Shown in pieces: positions 24,065 through 36,382 of a DNA stretch of 64,000 bases. The notes under the pieces are model-generated. The model was not told the DNA's origin. It saw nothing but the letters and a program-made list of their open reading frames with translations, and searched no databases. The position numbers and the translations under genes are program-made. The DNA is from Alitta virens (lineage: Eukaryota > Annelida > Polychaeta > Phyllodocida > Nereididae): the NCBI GenBank assembly GCA_932294295.1, contig OW028583.1, positions 1,639,501 through 1,703,500 on the forward strand. Direction: 5' to 3'. Each line of letters opens with the position of its first letter. Within the stretch, counting starts at the first letter, position 1.

Positions 24065-26164
24065 ATGATTAGGCCATGTAGTCGGTATTCATATTTTTTG
24101 CATTACTGGTCACGGATAGTGAATACAAGTACTAGTGTTGTACAGAAGGAGATATACTTCTTTCTACACTATACAAATAAATGTAAATACCTTTTATGTG
24201 ATACTTTTGGGACCAGCCAGCATCTGTAGACGTTATACTGTCTGAAGTTTCAAGAAAGCTTGCAATGCATGATGAGGTATGCTGGACTGCAGGATGAAGT
24301 AATTGCATGGCTGGATGGATTATGATGAGGTACACTACATTCTGCCATTACCAGCTGTTGCAGCACTAAAGTAGATGGTGTGCATTTTGCCCCACACAGG
24401 ACGAAGAATTCCATTTTTTGAATGGCGATGTTCTTGTCTTCCTTCATCAAATGGAGGAGCTTCCAGAGAGAAATATGTTGATTGTGTTCCAAATGCTTGG
24501 TTGAAAATATAATGTACTTCCTGAGGACTGCAATGATTCTGTGAAGAAAAAAATAGAATGCTATTTTGAAAAACTTCATATATAAATTAATATGATTAGG
24601 CCATGTAGTCGGTATTCATATTTTTTGCATTACTGGTCACGGATAGTGAATACAAGTACTAGGGTTGTACAGAAGGAGATATACTTCTTTCTACACTATA
24701 CTAATAAATGTAAATACCTTTTATGTGATACTTTTGGGACCAGCCAGCATCTGTAGACGTTATACTGTCTGAAGTTTCAAGAAAGCTTGCAATGCATGAT
24801 GAGGTATACAGGACTGCAGGATGAAGTGATTGCATGGCTGGATGATTTATGATGAGGTACACTACGTTCTGCCATTACCAGCTGTTGCAGCACTAAAGTA
24901 GATGGTGTGCATTTTGCCCCACACAGGACGAAGAATTCCATTTTTTGAATGGCGATGTTCTTGTCTCCCTTCATCAAATGGAGGAGCTTCCAGAGAGAAA
25001 TATGTTGATTGTGTTCCAAATGCTTGGTTGAAAAAATAATGTACTTCCTGAGGACTGCAATGATTCTGTGAAGAAAAAAATAGAATGCTATTTTGAAAAA
25101 CTTCATATATAAAGTAATATGATTAGGCCATGTAGTCGGTATTCATATTTTTTGCATTACAGGTCACGGATAGTGAATACAAGTACTAGTGTTGTACAGA
25201 AGGAGATATACTTCTTTCTACACTATACAAATAAATGTAAATACCTTTTCTGTGATACTTTTGGGACCAGCCAGCATCTGTGGATGTTATACTGTCTGAA
25301 GTTTCAAGAAAGCTTGCAATGCATGATGAGGTATGCTGGACTGCAGGATGAAGTGATTGCATGGCTGGATAATGTATGATGAGGTACACTACGTTCTGCC
25401 ATTACCAGCTGTTGCAGCACTAAAGTAGATGGTGTGCATGCTGCCCCACGCAGGACGAAGAATTCAATTTTTTGAATGGCGATGTTCTTGTCTTCATCAA
25501 ATGGAGGAGCTTCCAGAGAGAAATATGTTGATTGTGTGCCAAACGCTTGGTTCAAAAAATAATGTACTTCCTGAGGACTGCAATGATTCTGTAAAGAAAA
25601 AAATTGAATGGTATTTTGAAAAACTTCATATATAAAGTAATATGATTAGGCCATGTAGTCGGTATTCATATTTTTTGCATTACTGGTCACGGATAGTGAA
25701 TACAAGTACTAGTGTTGTACCGAAGGAAATATACTTCTTTCTACACTATACTAATAAATGCAAATACCTTTTCTGTGATACTTTTGGGACCAGCCAGCAT
25801 CTGTAGACGTTATACTGTCTGAAGTTTCAAGAAAGCTTGCAAAGCATGATGAGGTATACAGGACTGCAGGATGAAGTGATTGCATGGCTGGATGATTTAT
25901 GATGAGGTACACTACATTCTGCCATTACCAGCTGTTGCAGCACTAAAGTAGATGGTGTGCATGCTGCCCCACGCAGGACGAAGTATTCAATTTTTTGAAT
26001 GGCGATGTTCTTGTCTTCATCAAATGGAGGAGCTTCCAGAGAGAAATATGTTGATTGTGTGCCAAACGCTTGGTTGAAAAAATAATGTACTTCCTGAGGA
26101 CTGCAATGATTCTGTGAAGAAAAAAATAGAATGCTATTTTGAAAAACTTTATATATAAAGTAAT
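24065..26164. repeat. Mosaic four-monomer stretch
   Basis: Monomers start at 24065, 24592, 25119 and 25642. The first has the rare GGATGGATTATG and GAAAATATAATG variants, shared with 50876. The second has the type d start (ACTAGGGTTG, TTTATGTG) joined to a different second half (GTCTCCCTTCATC). The third starts like type g (GCATTACAGG) and continues like a/j (CTGTGGATG). The fourth is type b/k (ACCGAAGGAAATATAC, then GAAGTATTC). The first three recur as a block, together with the preceding type n monomer, 26811 bp downstream at 50349-52452. Confidence 0.8.
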
Positions 26165-28259
26165 ATGATTAGGCCATGTAGTCGGTATTCATATTTTTTG
26201 CATTACTGGTCACGGATAGTGAATACAAGTACTAGTGTTGTACAGAAGGAGATATACTTCTTTCTACACTATACAAATAAATGTAAATACCTTTTCTGTG
26301 AAACTTTTGGGACCAGCCAGCATCTGTAGACGTTATGCTGTCTGAAGTTTCAAGAAAGCTTGCAATGCATGATGAGGTATGCTGCACTGCAGGATGAAGT
26401 AATTGCATGGCTGGATGATTTATGATGAGGTACACTACATTCTGCCATTACCAGCTGTTGCAGCACCAAAGTAGATGGTGTGCATTTTGCCCCACACAGG
26501 ACGAAGAATTCAATTTTTTGAATGGCGTTGTTTTTGTCTTCCTTCATCAAATGGAGGAGCTTCCAGAGAAAATATTTTGATTGTGTTCCAAATGCTTGGT
26601 TGAAAAAATAATGTACTTCCTGAGGTCTGCAATGATTCTGTGAAGAAAAAAATAGAATGCTATTTTGAAAAACTTCATATATAAAGTAATATGATTAGGC
26701 CATGTAGTCGGTATTCATATTTTTTGCATAACTGGTCACGGAGTGTGAATACAAGTACTAGTGTTGTACAGAAGGAGATATTCTTCTTTCTACACTATAC
26801 AAATAAATGTAAATACCTTTTCTGTGATACTTTTGGGAGCTGCCAGCATCTGTAGACGTTATACTGTCTGAAGTTTAAAGAAAGCTTGCAATGCATGATG
26901 AGGTATGCTGGACTGCAGGATGAAGTGATTGCATGGCTGGATGTTTTATGATGAGGTACACTACATTCTGCCATTACCAGCTGTTGCAGCACTAAAGTAG
27001 ATGGTGTGCATTTTGCCCCACACAGGACGAAGAATTCAATTTTTTAAATGGCGTTGTTTTTGTCTTCCTCAAATGGAGGAGCTTCCAGAGAGAAATATGT
27101 TGATTGTGTTCCAAATGCTTGGTTGAAAAAATAATGTACTTCCTGAGGACTGCAATGATTCTGTGAAGAAAAAAATAGAATGCTATTTTGAAAAACTTCA
27201 TATATAAAGTAATATGATTAGGCCATGTAGTCGGTATTCATATTTTTTGCATTACTGGTCACGGATAGTGAATACAAGTACTAGTGTTGTACAGAAGGAG
27301 ATATTCTTCTTTCTACACTATACAAATAAATGCAAATACCTTTTCTGTGATAATTTTGGGAGCTGCCAGTATTTGTAGACGTTATACTGTCTGAAGTTTC
27401 AAGAAAGCTTGCAATGCATGATGAGGTCTGCTGGACTGCAGGATGAAGTGATTGTATGGCTGGATAATGTATGATGAGGTACACTACGTTCTGCCATTAC
27501 CAGCTGTTGCAGCACTAAAGTAGATGGTGTGCATTTTGCCCCACACAGGACGAAGAATGCAATTTTTTAAATGGCGATGTTCTTGTCTTCATCAAATGGA
27601 GGAGCTTCCAGAGAGAAATATGTTGATTGTGTTCCAAATGCTTGGTTGAAAAAATAATGTACTTCCTGAGGACTGCAATGATTCTGTGAAGAAAAAAATA
27701 GAATGCTATTTTGAAAAACTTCATATATAAAGTAATATGATTAGGCCATGTAGTCGGTATTCATATTTTTTGCATTACTGGTCACGGATAGTGAATACAA
27801 GTACTAGTGTTGTACCGAAGAAAATATACTTCTTTCTACACTATACTAATAAATGCAAATACCTTTTCTGTGATACTTTTGGGACCAGCCAGCATCTGTA
27901 TACGTTATACCGTCTACAGTATCAAGAAAGCTTGCAATGCATGATGAGGTCTGCTGGACTGCAGGATGAAGTGATTGCATGGCTGGATAATGTATGATGA
28001 GGTACATTATGTTCTGCCATTACCAGCTGTTGCAGCACTAAAGTAGATGGTGTGCATGCTGCCCCACGCAGGACGAAGAATTCAATTTTTTGAATGGCGA
28101 TGTTCTTGTCTTCATCAAATGGAGGAGCTTCCAGAGAGAAATATGTTGATTGTGTGCCATACGCTTGGTTGAAAAAATAATGTACTTCCTGAGGACTGCA
28201 ATGATTCTGTGAAGAAAAAAATAGAATGCTATTTTGAAAAACTTTATATATAAAGTAAT
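26165..28259. repeat. Four-monomer tandem duplication, copy 1 (2095 bp)
   Basis: Monomers start at 26165, 26691, 27214 and 27737, with lengths 526, 523, 523 and 523. The same order and lengths follow at 28260. Shared rare markers include GAGAAAATATTTTG (a 1-bp loss in the first monomer), GTCTTCCTCAAATGG in the second, GTGATAATTTTGG with GAGGTCTGCTGG in the third, and TTATACCGTC in the fourth. By eye only about three substitutions separate the two copies, for example at TTTAAAGAAAG near 26875 and CGAAGAAAATATAC near 27817. Confidence 0.88.
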
Positions 28260-30354
28260 ATGATTAGGCCATGTAGTCGGTATTCATATTTTTTGCATTA
28301 CTGGTCACGGATAGTGAATACAAGTACTAGTGTTGTACAGAAGGAGATATACTTCTTTCTACACTATACATATAAATGTAAATACCTTTTCTGTGAAACT
28401 TTTGGGACCAGCCAGCATCTGTAGACGTTATGCTGTCTGAAGTTTCAAGAAAGCTTGCAATGCATGATGAGGTATGCTGCACTGCAGGATGAAGTAATTG
28501 CATGGCTGGATGATTTATGATGAGGTACACTACATTCTGCCATTACCAGCTGTTGCAGCACCAAAGTAGATGGTGTGCATTTTGCCCCACACAGGACGAA
28601 GAATTCAATTTTTTGAATGGCGTTGTTTTTGTCTTCCTTCATCAAATGGAGGAGCTTCCAGAGAAAATATTTTGATTGTGTTCCAAATGCTTGGTTGAAA
28701 AAATAATGTACTTCCTGAGGTCTGCAATGATTCTGTGAAGAAAAAAATAGAATGCTATTTTGAAAAACTTCATATATAAAGTAATATGATTAGGCCATGT
28801 AGTCGGTATTCATATTTTTTGCATAACTGGTCACGGAGTGTGAATACAAGTACTAGTGTTGTACAGAAGGAGATATTCTTCTTTCTACACTATACAAATA
28901 AATGTAAATACCTTTTCTGTGATACTTTTGGGAGCTGCCAGCATCTGTAGACGTTATACTGTCTGAAGTTTCAAGAAAGCTTGCAATGCATGATGAGGTA
29001 TGCTGGACTGCAGGATGAAGTGATTGCATGGCTGGATGTTTTATGATGAGGTACACTACATTCTGCCATTACCAGCTGTTGCAGCACTAAAGTAGATGGT
29101 GTGCATTTTGCCCCACACAGGACGAAGAATTCAATTTTTTAAATGGCGTTGTTTTTGTCTTCCTCAAATGGAGGAGCTTCCAGAGAGAAATATGTTGATT
29201 GTGTTCCAAATGCTTGGTTGAAAAAATAATGTACTTCCTGAGGACTGCAATGATTCTGTGAAGAAAAAAATAGAATGCTATTTTGAAAAACTTCATATAT
29301 AAAGTAATATGATTAGGCCATGTAGTCGGTATTCATATTTTTTGCATTACTGGTCACGGATAGTGAATACAAGTACTAGTGTTGTACAGAAGGAGATATT
29401 CTTCTTTCTACACTATACAAATAAATGCAAATACCTTTTCTGTGATAATTTTGGGAGCTGCCAGTATTTGTAGACGTTATACTGTCTGAAGTTTCAAGAA
29501 AGCTTGCAATGCATGATGAGGTCTGCTGGACTGCAGGATGAAGTGATTGTATGGCTGGATAATGTATGATGAGGTACACTACGTTCTGCCATTACCAGCT
29601 GTTGCAGCACTAAAGTAGATGGTGTGCATTTTGCCCCACACAGGACGAAGAATGCAATTTTTTAAATGGCGATGTTCTTGTCTTCATCAAATGGAGGAGC
29701 TTCCAGAGAGAAATATGTTGATTGTGTTCCAAATGCTTGGTTGAAAAAATAATGTACTTCCTGAGGACTGCAATGATTCTGTGAAGAAAAAAATAGAATG
29801 CTATTTTGAAAAACTTCATATATAAAGTAATATGATTAGGCCATGTAGTCGGTATTCATATTTTTTGCATTACTGGTCACGGATAGTGAATACAAGTACT
29901 AGTGTTGTACCGAAGGAAATATACTTCTTTCTACACTATACTAATAAATGCAAATACCTTTTCTGTGATACTTTTGGGACCAGCCAGCATCTGTATACGT
30001 TATACCGTCTACAGTATCAAGAAAGCTTGCAATGCATGATGAGGTCTGCTGGACTGCAGGATGAAGTGATTGCATGGCTGGATAATGTATGATGAGGTAC
30101 ATTATGTTCTGCCATTACCAGCTGTTGCAGCACTAAAGTAGATGGTGTGCATGCTGCCCCACGCAGGACGAAGAATTCAATTTTTTGAATGGCGATGTTC
30201 TTGTCTTCATCAAATGGAGGAGCTTCCAGAGAGAAATATGTTGATTGTGTGCCATACGCTTGGTTGAAAAAATAATGTACTTCCTGAGGACTGCAATGAT
30301 TCTGTGAAGAAAAAAATAGAATGCTATTTTGAAAAACTTTATATATAAAGTAAT
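28260..30354. repeat. Four-monomer tandem duplication, copy 2 (2095 bp)
   Basis: Monomers start at 28260, 28786, 29309 and 29832, each 2095 bp after its partner. The match continues into the first part of the monomer at 30355, up to about 30565, where the sequence changes to GAGGGAGGCTGG. The private variant ACATATAAATG (near 28366) is carried forward to 30462 and 35482. The last part of this copy is also the start of the larger 4.9-kb segmental duplication. Confidence 0.88.
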
Positions 30355-33300
30355 ATGATTAGGCCATGTAGTCGGTATTCATATTTTTTGCATTACTGGT
30401 CACGGATAGTGAATACAAGTACTAGTGTTGTACAGAAGGAGATATACTTCTTTCTACACTATACATATAAATGTAAATACCTTTTCTGTGAAACTTTTGG
30501 GACCAGCCAGCATCTGTAGACGTTATGCTGTCTGAAGTTTCAAGAAAGCTTGCAATGCATGATGAGGGAGGCTGGACTGCAGGATGAAGTGATTGCCTGG
30601 CTGGATGATTTACGATGAGGTACACTACATTCTGCCATTACCAGCTGTTGCAGCACTAAAGTAGATGGTGTGCATTTTGCCCCACACAGGACGAAGAATT
30701 CAATTATTTAAATGGCGTTGTTTTTGTCTTCCTCAAATGGAGGAGCTTCCAGAGAGAAATATGTTGATTGTGTTCCAAATACTTGGTTGAAAAAATAATG
30801 TACTTCCTGAGGACTGCAATGATTCTGTGAAGAAAAAAATAGAATGCTATTTTGAAAAACTTCATACATAAAGTAATATGATTAGGCCATGTAGTCGTTA
30901 TTCATATTTTTTGCATTACTGGTCACGGATAGTGAATACAAGTACTAGTGTTGTACAGAAGGAGATATACTTCTTTCTACACTATACTAATAAATGTAAA
31001 TACCTTTTCTGTGATACTTTTGGGACCAGCCAGCATCTGTAGACGTTATACTGTCTGAAGTTTCAACAAAGCTTGCAATGCATGATGAGGTATGCTGGAC
31101 TGCAGGATGAAGTGATTGCATGGCTGGATGATTTATGATGTGGTACACTACGTTCTGCCATTACCAGCTGTTGCAGCATTAAAGTAGATGGTGTGCATGC
31201 TGCCCCACGCATGACGAAGAATTCAATTTTTTGAATGGCGATGTTCTTGTCTTCATCAAATGGAGGAGCTTCCAGAGAGAAATATGTTGATTGTGTGCCA
31301 AACGCTTGGTTGAAAAAATAATGTACTTCCTGAGGACTGCAATGATTCTGTGAAGAAAAAAATTGAACGCTATTTTGAAAAACTTCATATATAAAGTAAT
31401 ATGATTAGGCCATGTAGTCGGTATTCATTTTTTTTGCATTACTGGTCACGGATAGTGAATACAAGTATTTGTGTTGTATAGAAGGAAATATACTTCTTTC
31501 TACACTATACAAATAAATGCAAATACCTTTTCTGTGATACTTTTGGGACCAGCCAGCATCTGTATACGTTATACTGTCTACAGTATCTAGAAAGCATGCA
31601 ATACATGATGAGGGATACTGGACTGCAGGATGAAGTGATTGCATGGCTGGATAATGTATGATGAGGTACACTACGTTCTGCCATTACCAGCTGTTGCAGC
31701 ACTAAAGTAGATGGTGTGCATGCTGCCCCACGCAGGACGAAGAATTCAATTTTTTGAATGGCGATGTTCTCGTCTTCATCAAATGGAGGAGCTACCAAAG
31801 AGAAATATGTTGATTGTGTGCCAAACGCTTGGTTGAAAAAATAATGTACTTCCTAAGGACTGCAATGATTCTGTGAAGAAAAAAATTGAATGCTATTTTG
31901 AAAAATTTCATATATAAAGTAATATGATTAGGCCATGTAGTCGGTATTCATATTTTGTGCATTACTGGTCACGGATAGTGAATACAAGTACTAGTGTTGT
32001 ACAGAAGGAGATATACTTCTTTCTACACTATACAAATAAATGTAAATACCTTTTCTGTGAAACTTTTGGGACCAGCCAGCATCTGTAGACGTTATGCTGT
32101 CTGAAGTTTCAAGAAAGCTTGCAATGCATGATGAGGTATGCTGGACTGCAGGATGAAGTGATTGCATGGCTGGATGATTTATGATGAGGTACACTACGTT
32201 CTGCCATTACCAGCTGTTGCAGCACTAAAGTAGATGGTGTGCATGCTGCCCCACACAGGACGAAGAATTCAATTTTTTGAATGGCGATGTTCTTGTCTTC
32301 CTTCATCAAATGGAGGAGCTTCCAGAGAGAAATATGTTGATTGTGTGCCAAACGCTTGGTTGAAAAAATAATGTACTTCCTGAGGACTGCAATGATTCTG
32401 TGAAGAAAAAAATAGAATGCTATTTTGAAAAACTTCATATATAAAGTAATATGATTAGGCCATGTAGTCGGTATTCATATTTTTTGCATTACTGGTCATG
32501 GATAGTGAATACAAGTACTAGTGTTGTACCGAAGGAAATATACTTCTTTCTACACTATACTAATAAATGCAAATACCTTTTCTGTGATACTTTTTGGACC
32601 AGCCAGCATCTGTATACGTTATACTGTCTACAGTATCAAGAAAGCTTGCAATGCATGATGAGGTCTGCTGGACTGCAGGATGAAGTGATTGTATGGCTGG
32701 ATAATGTATGATGAGGTACACTACGTTCTGCCATAACCAGCTGTTGCAGCACTAAAGTAGATGGTGTGCATTTTGCCCCACACAGGACGAAGAATTCAAT
32801 TTTTTAAATGGCGCTGTTTTTGTCTTCCTTCATCAAATGGAGGAGCTTCCAGAGAGAAATATGTTGATTGTGTTCCAAATGCTTGGTTGAAAAAATAATG
32901 TACTTCCTGAGGACTGCAATGATTCTGTGAAGAAAAAAATAGAATGCTATTTTGAAAAACTTCATATATAAAGTAATATGATTAGGCCATGTAGTCGGTA
33001 TTCATATTTTTTGCATTACTGGTCACGGAGTGTGAATACAAGTACTAGTGTTGTACAGAAGGAGATATTCTTCTTTCTACACTATACAAATAAATGCAAA
33101 TACCTTTTCTGTGATAATTTTGGGAGCTGCCAGTATTTGTAGACGTTATACTGTCTGAATTTTCAAGAAAGCTTGCAATGCATGATGAGGTCTGCTGGAC
33201 TGCAGGATGAAGTGATTGTATGGCTGGATAATGTATGATGAGGTACACTACGTTCTGCCATTACCAGCTGTTGCAGCACTAAAGTAGATGGTGTGCATGC

Positions 33301-34397
33301 TGCCCCACGCAGGACGAAGAATTCAATTTTTTGAATGGCGATGTTCTTGTCTTCATCAAATGGAGGAGCTACCAGAGAGAAATATGTTGATTGTGTGCCA
33401 AACGCTTGGTTGAAAAAATAATGTACTTCCTGAGGACTGCAATGATTCTGAGAAGAAAAAAATAGAATGCTATTTTGAAAAACTTTATATATAAAGTAAT
33501 ATGATTAGGCCATGTAGTCGGTATTCATATTTTTTGCATAACTGGTCACGGATAGTGAATACAAGTACCAGTGTTGTACAGAAGGAGATATTCTTCTTTC
33601 TACACTATACAAATAAAGGTAAATACCTTTTCTGTGATTCTTTTGGGAGCTGCCAGCATCTGTAGACATTATACTGTCTGAAGTTTCAAGAAAGCTTGCA
33701 ATGCATGATGAGGTATGCTGGACTGCAGGATGAAGTGATTGCATGGCTGGATAATGTATGATGAGGTACATTATGTTCTGCCATTACCAGCTGTTGCAGC
33801 ACTAAAGACGATGGTGTGCATTTTGCCCCACACAGGACGAAGAATTCAATTTTTTAAATGGCGTTGTTTTTGTCTTCCTTCATAGAAGGAAATATACTAC
33901 TTTCTACACTATACAAATAAATGCAAATACCTTTTCTGTGATACTTTTGGGACCAGCCAGCATCTGTATACGTTATACTGTCTACAGTATCTAGAAAGCA
34001 TGCAATACATGATGAGGGATACTGGACTGCAGGATGAAGTGATTGCATGGCTGGATAATGTATGATGAGGTACACTACGTTCTGCCATTACCAGCTGTTG
34101 CAGCACTAAAGTAGATGGTGTGCATGCTGCCCCACGCAGGACGAAGAATTCAATTTTTTGAATGGCGATGTTCTTGTCTTCATCAAATGGAGGAGCTTCC
34201 AGAGAGAAATATGTTGATTGTGTTCCAAATGCTTGGTTGAAAAAATAACGCACTTCCTGAGGACTACAATGATTCTGTGAAGAAAAAAATAGAATGCTAT
34301 TTTGAAAAACTTCATATATAAAGTAATATGATTAGGCCATGTAGTCGGTATTCATATTTTTTGCATTACTGGTCACGGATAGTGAATACAAGTACTA
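29469..34397. repeat. 4.9-kb segmental duplication, copy 1
   Basis: Monomer starts inside it are 29832, 30355, 30878, 31401, 31924, 32451, 32978, the 827-bp fused unit at 33501, and 34328. The whole segment recurs at 34488-39379, offset by 5019 bp at the left and by 4982 bp after a 37-bp deletion in copy 2. Shared rare features include GAGGGAGGCTGG with GATTTACGATG, CATTTTTTTTGC, TATAGAAGGAAATATAC, CATGGATAGTG, GGCGCTGTTTTTG, and the fused monomer. By eye I count about seven substitutions between the copies. The duplication is therefore young compared with the divergence between neighbouring monomers. Confidence 0.9.
33501..34327. repeat. Fused monomer of 827 bp, copy 1
   Basis: This unit is phase 1-383 of a long-class monomer (ending CTTCCTTCAT) joined to phase 80-523 of a TATAGAAGGAAATATAC-type monomer. 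The junction is at 33883/33884. Compared with two complete monomers (527 plus 523), 223 bp are missing. The two parents share a 2-bp AT at the join, so the event looks like a microhomology deletion rather than an in-register exchange. The left parent is type-e-like (GCATAACTGG, GGGAGCTGCC). The right parent resembles 31401 and 36383. Confidence 0.9.
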
Positions 34398-35896
34398 TTG
34401 TTGTACAGAAGGAGATATACTTCTTTCTACACTATACTTATAAATGTAAATACCTTTTCTGTGAAACTTTTGGGACCAGCCAGCATCTGTAGACGTTATA
34501 CTGTCTGAAGTTTCAAGAAAGCTTGCAATGCATGATGAGGTCTGCTGGACTGCAGGATGAAGTGATTGTATGGCTGGATAATGTATGATGAGGTACACTA
34601 CGTTCTGCCATTACCAGCTGTTGCAGCACTAAAGTAGATGGTGTGCATTTTGCCCCACACAGGACGAAGAATGCAATTTTTTAAATGGCGATGTTCTTGT
34701 CTTCATCAAATGGAGGAGCTTCCAGAGAGAAATATGTTGATTGTGTTCCAAATGCTTGGTTGAAAAAATAATGTACTTCCTGAGGACTGCAATGATTCTG
34801 TGAAGAAAAAAATAGAATGCTATTTTGAAAAACTTCATATATAAAGTAATATGATTAGGCCATGTAGTCGGTATTCATATTTTTTGCATTACTGGTCACG
34901 GATAGTGAATACAAGTACTAGTGTTGTACCGAAGGAAATATACTTCTTTCTACACTATACTAATAAATGCAAATACCTTTTCTGTGATACTTTTGGGACC
35001 AGCCAGCATCTGTATACGTTATACCGTCTACAGTATCAAGAAAGCTTGCAATGCATGATGAGGTCTGCTGGACTGCAGGATGAAGTGATTGCATGGCTGG
35101 ATAATGTATGATGAGGTACATTATGTTCTGCCATTACCAGCTGTTGCAGCACTAAAGTAGATGGTGTGCATGCTGCCCCACGCAGGACGAAGAATTCAAT
35201 TTTTTGAATGGCGATGTTCTTGTCTTCATCAAATGGAGGAGCTTCCAGAGAGAAATATGTTGATTGTGTGCCATACGCTTGGTTGAAAAAATAATGTACT
35301 TCCTGAGGACTGCAATGATTCTGTGAAGAAAAAAATAGAATGCTATTTTGAAAAACTTTATATATAAAGTAATATGATTAGGCCATGTAGTCGGTATTCA
35401 TATTTTTTGCATTACTGGTCACGGATAGTGAATACAAGTACTAGTGTTGTACAGAAGGAGATATACTTCTTTCTACACTATACATATAAATGTAAATACC
35501 TTTTCTGTGAAACTTTTGGGACCAGCCAGCATCTGTAGACGTTATGCTGTCTGAAGTTTCAAGAAAGCTTGCAATGCATGATGAGGGAGGCTGGACTGCA
35601 GGATGAAGTGATTGCCTGGCTGGATGATTTACGATGAGGTACACTACATTCTGCCATTACCAGCTGTTGCAGCACTAAAGTAGATGGTGTGCATTTTGCC
35701 CCACACAGGACGAAGAATTCAATTTTTTAAATGGCGTTGTTTTTGTCTTCCTCAAATGGAGGAGCTTCCAGAGAGAAATATGTTGATTGTGTTCCAAATA
35801 CTTGGTTGAAAAAATAATGTACTTCCTGAGGACTGCAATGATTCTGTGAAGAAAAAAATAGAATGCTATTTTGAAAAACTTCATATATAAAGTAAT

Positions 35897-36382
35897 ATGA
35901 TTAGGCCATGTAGTCGTTATTCATATTTTTTGCATTACTGGTCACGGATAGTGAATACAAGTACTAGTGTTGTACAGAAGGAGATATACTTCTTTCTACA
36001 CTATACTAATAAATGTAAATACCTTTTCTGTGATACTTTTGGGACCAGCCAGCATCTGTAGACGTTATACTGTATGCTGGACTGCAGGATGAAGTGATTG
36101 CATGGCTGGATGATTTATGATGTGGTACACTACGTTCTGCCATTACCAGCTGTTGCAGCATTAAAGTAGATGGTGTGCATGCTGCCCCACGCATGACGAA
36201 GAATTCAATTTTTTGAATGGCGATGTTCTTGTCTTCATCAAATGGAGGAGCTTCCAGAGAGAAATATGTTGATTGTGTGCCAAACGCTTGGTTGAAAAAA
36301 TAATGTACTTCCTGAGGACTGCAATGATTCTGTGAAGAAAAAAATTGAACGCTATTTTGAAAAACTTCATATATAAAGTAAT
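35897..36382. repeat. Truncated monomer of 486 bp (37-bp internal deletion)
   Basis: Compared with its partner at 30878-31400, this monomer lacks the bases corresponding to 31055-31091, which include the HindIII site and the ATGCAT motif. The join is at 36073/36074, where TTATACTGT runs directly into ATGCTGG. A 2-bp GT occurs at both ends of the deleted stretch, consistent with slippage or microhomology repair. It is the shortest monomer in the window. Confidence 0.92.

Noticed and set aside
28786..30354. Possible transposon insertion suggested by sharp similarity changes
   Set aside because: Monomer phase is kept throughout, and the changes are switches between satellite monomer types. There are no terminal repeats or target-site duplications.
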